In this document: one piece after another, positions 6,219 through 10,613 of the stretch
How positions within the stretch are numbered: position 1 is the first letter of the stretch
Layout: the number at the start of each line of letters is the position of its first letter
NCBI GenBank assembly: GCA_900299155.1
Contig: OMIS01000095.1
Coordinates: 1 to 10,613 of the forward strand
From: a bacterium
GTDB taxonomy: Bacteria; Patescibacteriota; Microgenomatia; UBA1400; PJMF01
Reading direction: 5' to 3'
Length of the DNA stretch: 10,613 nucleotides
Notes under the pieces: generated by a model
Seen by the model: only the letters and a program-made list of their open reading frames with translations
Databases searched by the model: none
What the model was told of the DNA's origin: nothing
Made by a program: the position numbers and the translations under genes

Positions 6219-6803
6219 ATGCTACAACTTATTTTAGACGTAGAAACAAAAAAAACCTTTGAAGATGTGGGCGGGTTTTTCCCTGATAGATTGGGGATTT
6301 CATTTGTGGGAGTTTGTGTTCGTGAAGGCTACACAGGCAAAGGTGAGATGCGTTCCTATTTTGAAAAGGATTTGCCAGATCTATTTCCGCTGCTCGAAAA
6401 AGCTGATGTGGTGATTGGGTTTAATATTGATGACTTTGATATGCAGACATTCTTGCCGTACTACAAAAGTGACATCACTGCGATCCCGACACTGGATGTA
6501 ATGGCGCGGATTAAAAAAAGTGTAGGACATAGAATTGGGCTTGATGCTGTGGCCAAGGAAACGCTGGGTGTGGGAAAAACAGGTGATGGGCTTGATGCGA
6601 TCAAGTACTTTCAAACAAAAAACTGGGAAGCACTGGCGAAGTATTGTCTGCAGGACGTGGCAGTAACTCGTGATGTCTATGATTATGGTTTGAATAAAGG
6701 GACGGTGAAGTTTCGAAATAAATGGAACCGGCTAATCGAGTGTCCAGTGGACTTCTCATTTACCCCCAAAAAAGATGCGGGTGTACAGATGAGTTTGCTG
6801 TAA
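6219..6803 (+). CDS. DEDD-type 3'-5' exonuclease, RNase H fold (YprB-like)
   Basis: A 194-aa single-domain protein of the DEDD exonuclease superfamily. Motif Exo I is LDVET with D7 and E9; Exo II lies in VVIGFNIDDFD (64-74, likely Asn69 and Asp71 to Asp74); Exo III is YCLQDVAVTRDVY with Tyr142 and Asp146, the YxxxD form. These acidic residues bind two metal ions for hydrolysis of nucleic acid 3' ends. The segment LDVMARIKKSVGHR to LDAVAKETLG resembles YprB/PolB-like RNase_H_2 proteins. Start is uncertain: ATG 6219 places the first catalytic strand at the N-terminus and has AAAGAG (6211-6216) close by; ATG 6198 and GTG 6171 are in frame upstream. A weak hairpin (6136-6148) separates it from sodA without a T run. 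Substrate, DNA or RNA, is not evident. Confidence 0.8.
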   Translation: MLQLILDVETKKTFEDVGGFFPDRLGISFVGVCVREGYTGKGEMRSYFEKDLPDLFPLLEKADVVIGFNIDDFDMQTFLPYYKSDITAIPTLDVMARIKKSVGHRIGLDAVAKETLGVGKTGDGLDAIKYFQTKNWEALAKYCLQDVAVTRDVYDYGLNKGTVKFRNKWNRLIECPVDFSFTPKKDAGVQMSLL

Positions 6804-6843
6804 ATGCTTGCGGTATGAAGTAATTCTTGTGAAGGGTAAAGGT

Positions 6844-7407
6844 ATGCAGAGCGCAGAAAATCTCTCTCCCAAAATTTGTTACACCGCAGTAGGTGTTTTG
6901 ATTCATGAAGGCAAAGTTTTACTTGTGAAACACAAAAAGTTGGGGATTTGGCTGAATCCTGGTGGTCATATTGAAGCAAATGAGCTCCCATATCAGGCTG
7001 CAGAACGTGAGTTTTTTGAGGAAACAGGGGTGAAGGTGCGAGCAGTAAACGCCCCAAATAACCAAGTCCCTTTGTTACTGTCTAACTGTACAACGGAAGA
7101 TGATACGCAGTATCTTCCGGCTCCAATCTTAGTGAACTTGCACTGGGTGTGTAGAGAAAACTATGAACTGCGAATGAGTCTGGGAGCGGCGTATCAACCC
7201 GCAGCACCATGGAAAAGAGGGTGCGAGCAGCATCTGGGGTTTGTATATATCTTAGAACCTATGGGAGGTCTTACGTTTGTGCAGGATGAAACAGAGACCG
7301 ACGGGATTGGTTGGTTTACGCTACAAGAGCTGAAAAATCTTGAGACCAAGGAGAGTATCCGCAAGGAAGTGGAGTACGCGTTTGAATGTATACGAGTAGG
7401 CTCTTAA
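6844..7407 (+). CDS. Nudix hydrolase
   Basis: A 187-aa Nudix pyrophosphohydrolase that should cleave a nucleoside diphosphate linked to some other moiety. The Nudix box is complete: G41, E47, R55-E56, E59-E60, G62-V63 (REFFEETGV at 55-63). Upstream strands TAVGVLIHEGKVLLVKHKK (14-32) and LGIWLNPGG (33-41) fit the fold. Between the box and the final strands there is a longer-than-usual segment (about 70-130). Start ATG 6844 follows GAAGGG (6831-6836) with a 7-nt gap; TTG 6808 and GTG 6829 are in frame but less likely. It begins 40 nt after the exonuclease stop with no terminator between, so the two are probably cotranscribed. The substrate cannot be read from the sequence. Confidence 0.88.
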   Translation: MQSAENLSPKICYTAVGVLIHEGKVLLVKHKKLGIWLNPGGHIEANELPYQAAEREFFEETGVKVRAVNAPNNQVPLLLSNCTTEDDTQYLPAPILVNLHWVCRENYELRMSLGAAYQPAAPWKRGCEQHLGFVYILEPMGGLTFVQDETETDGIGWFTLQELKNLETKESIRKEVEYAFECIRVGS

Positions 7408-7449
7408 AAAACTTAGAAATACGATGTAAGGCCAACAGCTGGGAAAAAA

Positions 7450-7641
7450 CTATTTTTCTGTCTGTTGTTTCGTAGTTTTATTTCTTGCAGCGGCTGCAGC
7501 TTCCATTTCATCAAGTAATCTTTTAGCAGCACGTGTTTCTCTCTCGTATACGTAAAATGCTGCAGTAGATAGTACAAGACTTGTAAGATCACCTGTATCA
7601 TCTGTAGGGGTCACGGGCTTTGTTTCTGGTGTAGTTGTCAT
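7450..7641 (-). CDS. Small hypothetical protein, 63 aa
   Basis: I do not recognise a family. The N-terminus (about 1-19) is rich in Thr, Pro and Asp. Residues about 20-54 look like one amphipathic helix (TSLVLSTAAFYVYERETRAAKRLLDEMEAAAAARNK), and the C-terminus is Lys/Gln-rich. No signal peptide and no convincing membrane span. Support for being real: ATG 7641 lies directly after an extended -10 promoter on the same strand, and composition is protein-like. It is convergent with the Nudix gene ending at 7407 and divergent from sufC. Confidence 0.6.
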   Translation of the reverse strand: MTTTPETKPVTPTDDTGDLTSLVLSTAAFYVYERETRAAKRLLDEMEAAAAARNKTTKQQTEK

Positions 7642-7650
7642 ATAACCTAT

Positions 7651-7659
7651 ATTATATCA
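7651..7659 (-). promoter_or_regulatory. Extended -10 promoter of the 63-aa gene
   Basis: On the minus strand this reads TGATATAAT, a perfect extended -10. The transcript should start near 7644, leaving about 3 nt before the ATG at 7641. The message would be leaderless or nearly so; an AGG at 7646-7648 is probably upstream of the start site. Confidence 0.6.
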
Positions 7660-7717
7660 AATTGGCTTATTTAGTGCACCATCCGCAGCATTCCAGTAAT
7701 ATATACATCTATCTATC

Positions 7718-7726
7718 TGGTACAAT
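7718..7726 (+). promoter_or_regulatory. Extended -10 promoter of sufC
   Basis: TGGTACAAT (7718-7726) is an extended -10 element with hexamer TACAAT. The expected start near 7733 leaves about 4 nt before ATG 7737, and no ribosome binding site is present. It faces away from the minus-strand promoter at 7651-7659; the two genes share a 95-bp divergent control region. Confidence 0.5.
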
Positions 7727-7736
7727 AACCCCTGCT

Positions 7737-8513
7737 ATGTCAGTTTTGAGTATAAAAAATCTCCACGCGCAAATTGCAGAAAAAGAAATTTTGCATGGTG
7801 TATCACTTGAAGTAAAGAGTGGTGAAGTTCATGCGGTGATGGGTCCCAATGGTTCGGGCAAAAGTACACTGGCTAGTACCTTGGCGGGGCATCCTGCATA
7901 TCTAGTGGTGGATGGAGGAGATAAAAAATCCTCGGTGACGTTGGATGGTGCAGAATTGTTGGAACTTTCCCCAGATCAGCGGGCACAAAAAGGTCTGTTT
8001 TTAGCGTTTCAATATCCAGTCGAAGTACCTGGAGTGAGCGTGCAGAATTTTTTACGTCATGCCCACAATGCACGGTTTGCAGGAGAGAGTGAAAAACTTT
8101 TCAAAAAAGCAATTGAGTTCCGGAAGCATTTAGAAGGTTTAGCTGCCGAGTTTGAGATTGATCCTTCGTTTTTAAGCCGTGGCTTGAATGAGGGTTTTAG
8201 CGGGGGTGAGAAAAAGCAGCTCGAGATCTTGCAGATGGCGGTACTTGAACCAAAGTTTGCGATTTTAGATGAGACTGATTCTGGGTTGGACATTGATGCC
8301 ATCAAAAAAGTGGCGCGTAACGTCAAGAAGATCGTGGAGAAAAACGGGACGGGGATTCTGGTCATAACACATTATCAGCGGATCTTGGACTATCTCAAAC
8401 CAGATTTTGTGCATGTGTTGGTGAAGGGGAAGATTGTGAAGTCGGGTGGTGGTGCGTTGGTGACGGAGTTGGAGCAGAGTGGATATAAAGAGTTGGTGGA
8501 AGCAAATTCATAA
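7737..8513 (+). CDS. sufC: Fe-S cluster assembly ATPase SufC
   Basis: A 258-aa cytosolic ABC-type ATPase that works with SufB and SufD to build Fe-S clusters; it is not a transporter subunit. Walker A GPNGSGKST (36-44), Q-loop Gln92, signature FSGGEKK (154-160), Walker B FAILDE (174-179), D-loop SGLD (182-185), H-loop His212 in THYQR. GFSGGEKKQLEILQMA and LDETDSGLDIDA are hallmarks that separate SufC from other ABC ATPases. The length is usual. ATG 7737 begins the family N-terminus (MSVLSIKNLHA); the frame is open upstream but not conserved-looking. Neither sufB, sufD nor sufS follows; the next + strand gene is a Nudix hydrolase 205 bp away. Confidence 0.95.
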   Translation: MSVLSIKNLHAQIAEKEILHGVSLEVKSGEVHAVMGPNGSGKSTLASTLAGHPAYLVVDGGDKKSSVTLDGAELLELSPDQRAQKGLFLAFQYPVEVPGVSVQNFLRHAHNARFAGESEKLFKKAIEFRKHLEGLAAEFEIDPSFLSRGLNEGFSGGEKKQLEILQMAVLEPKFAILDETDSGLDIDAIKKVARNVKKIVEKNGTGILVITHYQRILDYLKPDFVHVLVKGKIVKSGGGALVTELEQSGYKELVEANS

Positions 8514-8540
8514 GGTGATACATTTTTCATGTAGCACCTT
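8512..8540 (+). terminator. Hairpin at the sufC stop codon, possible weak terminator
   Basis: AAGGTG (8512-8517) with CACCTT (8535-8540) and, inside a 2x2 internal loop, ACAT (8520-8523) with ATGT (8529-8532). No T run follows, so termination is uncertain; it may instead protect the mRNA 3' end. Confidence 0.35.
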
Positions 8541-8642
8541 TGTGAAGACGTCATTGTAAACTATAAGTTATTTCAAGTGGTGGATAGTCTGAGCATAGAG
8601 CGAGCTGTTGGCGAGCGTGTGCGAATGAGAAATATATCACCT
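8513..8642. repeat. About 130-bp intergenic segment bounded by an inverted repeat
   Basis: AGGTGATA (8513-8520) and TATCACCT (8635-8642) are perfect inverted copies; with one mismatch the match extends to 10 of 11. They enclose most of the gap between sufC and the second Nudix gene. No clear target duplication flanks them, and the interior holds only short hairpins (for example AACT-ATA-AGTT). It could be a structured RNA or a tiny non-autonomous element; either is inference. Confidence 0.3.
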
Positions 8643-8663
8643 ATTATTTGCTAACCTGAAAAA

Positions 8664-8695
8664 TTGATTTACTCTTTCTTCAAGTGCGGTATACT
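8664..8695 (+). promoter_or_regulatory. Promoter of the second Nudix gene
   Basis: The -10 box TATACT (8690-8695) is good. The -35 candidates are TTGATT (8664-8669, spacer 20) or TTTACT (8668-8673, spacer 16). Predicted leader is about 17 nt and contains the ribosome binding site AAAGGA (8709-8714). Confidence 0.5.
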
Positions 8696-8718
8696 AACAC
8701 CAATTCACAAAGGATTTT

Positions 8719-9243
8719 ATGGATATCATCCCACATCAACTCACCAAAAATGTTAAGTTACTCCAAAAAGCTGCCCTTTGGCACAATGACAAGTTTTTGA
8801 TCCTGAAACGCAGTAGCGATAGTACGTCTCGTCCTGACCAATGGGATTTGCCTGGAGGTAATAGCGAGTGGCCAGTCGGTGCTGATGGCAAAAGTGCTTT
8901 GCCAGGGAGTTTAGGTACTGCTGAGGCAGGATTAGTGCGAGATTTACATAAGGATGATGTGGTGCGAGAGGTGTTTGAGGAAACAGGCATTGAGTTACAG
9001 CGCAGTGATGTGCAGAAATGTGTGCATATAGGGACATTTTTTGAAGGAACGAAACAGGTGTTTTCAATAATTTTGGGCTGGGAGATTAAACTGCCTGAAA
9101 ACTTCAAGGAAGATAGTGTGCTGCTGAGTGAAGAACACAGTGATTTTGCTTGGATCAAAAAGGAAGAGTTTGAGAACTATGACTTTGGCTTTGCAGGGGA
9201 AGAGAATGGGTTTATCAGGAAGATTATTGTGAAGCAGCTGTAG
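8719..9243 (+). CDS. Nudix hydrolase with a split Nudix box
   Basis: A 174-aa protein with Nudix fold strands KAALWHNDKFLILKRSS (17-33) and WDLPGG (42-47), then REVFEETGI (83-91), the catalytic half of the Nudix box. In a standard box 13 residues lie between the Gly and the Arg; here 35 lie between Gly47 and Arg83, so about 22 extra residues (within 48-80, including NSEWPVGADGKSALPG) are inserted. The metal-binding EE pair is intact. Start ATG 8719 follows AAAGGA with a 4-nt gap and a promoter just upstream, so it is transcribed on its own. The last 20 bp overlap the convergent protease gene. The substrate is unknown. Confidence 0.85.
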   Translation: MDIIPHQLTKNVKLLQKAALWHNDKFLILKRSSDSTSRPDQWDLPGGNSEWPVGADGKSALPGSLGTAEAGLVRDLHKDDVVREVFEETGIELQRSDVQKCVHIGTFFEGTKQVFSIILGWEIKLPENFKEDSVLLSEEHSDFAWIKKEEFENYDFGFAGEENGFIRKIIVKQL

Positions 9244-10531
9244 TTGTGTTGACAATTGGGAGGTATACAAGAGTATTCTCATTAGAGAAATAAGGTACTT
9301 CTGCTTTTCCATCTATTAAGGTGATAGCTGTTTTATTATCAAACGTAATAATTGCATCCTTCATTGTACCTGTGCCAGTAAAGATAATGTTTTTACCGTT
9401 TCTTTGTCCAGTTACGGCTCCAGTAGCAGTTTTATATAAAGTAATTTTTACGCCCTCATTTTCTAACCTATTAGGATCCACTACAACCCATTTTTTATTT
9501 TCCATACTGAGTTCATAGGTAGTAGTCATAATCCCGGTTGTAAATGGTTTCCCGCCCAATCCATGAGAATTTTGCATGTCATACCCTGCATTTGTAGTCA
9601 CAACTACTGACGACTTGATAGTAGTTGTATGTTCAGGGCTTTCCGCACAATTACCATCATTATGATTGAGCTTGAAAGTAAGCTTACCAAGATTAAAATC
9701 TGCTATATCTTGGAAGATGGTTTGTACTATTTGATGCAAAGTACTTCCCTCTACGCTAGCATTAAGAATATCAGTTTTAATGCCATCTGGTGCAGCAAAG
9801 GTCACACCTACAATGCATTGGTCCGGATTTGTGTACGTTACATCGACTAAAGCACGTCGTCCAAGTAATGTATATCCTGGCATGATTTCCTGCACTGAGC
9901 CCTGTACGCTGATAGAGATACCACCTTGTCCTACTGTAGGAAGTACTTTAATTGGTTCTAGAATTGTTTGTGTGGTGAACTTAGGAAATCGCAAAACTAA
10001 TTTTTCAGTAGGTAAGCCAAATTTCTTGAAATAAGCGAGTGTATCTTCTATTGATTTTTGTATTACTGGATGAGTTACATCTGTATAGAAATAAGGTTGC
10101 GTTCCTTCTGCGATCCCGCCCAGAACTGGCCCCGCGAAGTACTCTTTTTTAGCACCATTTTCAGTCTGCCATACAAGTGCTGGCCCACCACTGTCTCCCG
10201 CAGATCCAGACTGCACTCCTGTGATTATTTGTGTACTTCCTATAGAGCCACCAATCATATCTCCTAAAGCAAAGCCTTTACCATAACCAAAAATAGGTAT
10301 TTCTCCTCTTGTAGCTGTAAGATTACGATCACTTGATCCATAGCCAAATGTTTTTCCAGGGTCACCGTTGGGTGTAAAATGAGCTAAGGGAAGTTGTGCC
10401 ACATCACGTCTAGTATCAAACTCATGAGCTCCCTGTTGTGTAGGGACGAGTATAGAAAAATCAGTGCGAGCTACTCGGTTGGTTTCTGTTATTACACTAT
10501 CCCAAGGAATGACAAGTTCTCCAACTGGTAG
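9224..10531 (-). pseudogene. Trypsin-like serine protease, 5' part lost at an IS junction
   Basis: The frame is open from about 10549 down to the stop at 9224-9226. The first usable start codon, GTG 10402 (392 aa from there), is not the true start: the protease sequence continues upstream of it, including DVAQLPL, whose Asp (10403-10405) fits the catalytic Asp. The nucleophile is Ser in GDSGGPA (Ser at 10190-10192), preceded by IITGVQSGSAG, typical of the chymotrypsin fold. The catalytic His motif (AAHC type) should lie some 40 or more residues before the Asp, but the frame runs into IS-like sequence near 10532 and a TAG at 10550-10552. The rest of the gene is presumably beyond the IS. Residues after about 130 form an unrecognised Thr/Asn-rich C-terminal region of about 260 aa, and such proteins are usually exported. 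What remains is unlikely to be an active protease. Confidence 0.7.
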
Positions 10532-10554
10532 TGACCTGCACCCAATAAACTAGA

Positions 10555-10586
10555 CAAAGATTAAAGTAGAATAGAAGTAATCTTTG
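10555..10586 (+). promoter_or_regulatory. 9-bp hairpin just inside the IS end
   Basis: CAAAGATTA (10555-10563) and TAATCTTTG (10578-10586) are a perfect inverted repeat with a 14-nt loop, ending one base before the AAAGG ribosome binding site (10587-10591). In insertion sequences such structures can limit transposase translation from outside transcripts; that role is inferred here. Confidence 0.5.
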
Positions 10587-10598
10587 AAAGGCGGGAAT

Positions 10599-10613
10599 AT
10601 GGCAGGGATAGCA
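10599..10613 (+). CDS. Start of a putative transposase OrfA (5 codons in window)
   Basis: ATG at 10599 follows AAAGG (10587-10591) with a 7-nt gap and encodes MAGIA before the window ends. Identity as the first transposase frame is inferred only from its position just inside an IS-like end. Five codons are too few to test. Confidence 0.35.

Larger units (their letters stand above)
10532..10613 (+). mobile_element. Left end of an IS3-family-like insertion sequence (partial)
   Basis: The sequence from 10532 (TGACCTGCACCC, then TAGACA at 10551-10556) resembles the terminal inverted repeat of IS3-family elements, particularly the IS150 type with CTGCACCCA and a downstream GGACA-like stretch. It is followed by an untranslated stretch with a 9-bp perfect inverted repeat, a ribosome binding site and ATG at 10599, the layout of an IS start with its first transposase reading frame. 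The element interrupts the protease gene on the other strand. The right end and any target duplication lie outside the window. The family call is from memory and should be tested. Confidence 0.55.

Noticed and set aside
7442..7457. A-rich/T-rich inverted repeat between the converging Nudix gene and 63-aa gene as a bidirectional terminator
   Set aside because: GAAAAA-CT-ATTTTTC has almost no GC pairs and too small a loop; stability is doubtful.
8535..8654. A 39-codon open stretch after sufC, with a GTG at 8577 giving 25 aa
   Set aside because: No ribosome binding site, no ATG start, no recognisable motif, and it lies within the inverted-repeat-bounded segment; not supported as a gene.
9321..10267. 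Several plus-strand open frames across the protease region
   Set aside because: They are antisense to the protease, whose frame carries clear serine protease motifs; none has a plausible start region or protein-like composition.
1..10613. Recoded UGA (as in Gracilibacteria or Absconditabacteria), CRISPR arrays, tRNA or rRNA genes
   Set aside because: All genes read through with the standard code at normal family lengths; no regularly spaced repeats and no tRNA or rRNA segments were seen.

Overview
The window reads as chromosomal DNA of a bacterium with a compact genome, AT-leaning composition and the standard genetic code: every gene ends normally and no in-frame UGA needs recoding. Short intergenic gaps, small single-domain proteins, a PNPase with an unusual first-domain loop (FASGIIKGSRWIKRDGRPSDD), and several genes whose -10 box sits right in front of the start codon suggest a Candidate Phyla Radiation (Patescibacteria, Parcubacteria-like) lineage. 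That assignment rests on remembered family features, not on a search, and I hold it with moderate confidence.

Left part (1-4424): an RNA-metabolism block on the + strand. A DEAD-box-type RNA helicase with an RG-rich N-terminus is followed by rpsO (ribosomal protein S15) and pnp (polynucleotide phosphorylase with an RGG-rich C-terminal tail). Each has its own recognisable promoter and a structured 5' leader. Strong intrinsic terminators follow rpsO and pnp. The rpsO leader hairpin contains a G-U/G-C step like the S15 site in 16S rRNA, and the pnp leader has a bipartite hairpin, so both may be autoregulated. The helicase and PNPase could cooperate in RNA decay, and both carry arginine/glycine-rich extensions.

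Middle part (4425-7407): four + strand genes. They are a LacD-like (beta/alpha)8 aldolase homologue that appears to lack the Schiff-base lysine and is probably transcribed without a leader, a manganese-type superoxide dismutase behind a strong hairpin, a DEDD-type 3'-5' exonuclease (RNase H fold), and a Nudix hydrolase 40 nt behind the exonuclease.

Right part (7408-10613): a small minus-strand hypothetical gene is divergent from sufC (ATPase of the SUF Fe-S cluster machinery), which here stands without sufB or sufD. Next come a roughly 130-nt segment bounded by an inverted repeat and a second Nudix hydrolase with a split Nudix box. Overlapping its tail is a convergent minus-strand trypsin-like protease. 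The protease has lost its N-terminal part, including the catalytic histidine, exactly where the left end of an IS3-family-like insertion sequence begins, at about 10532. The IS runs off the window.

I do not see a clear new multi-gene system. The most promising leads are the cis-RNA structures in front of rpsO, sodA, pnp and the helicase, the lysine-less aldolase homologue, and the IS-disrupted secreted-type protease.
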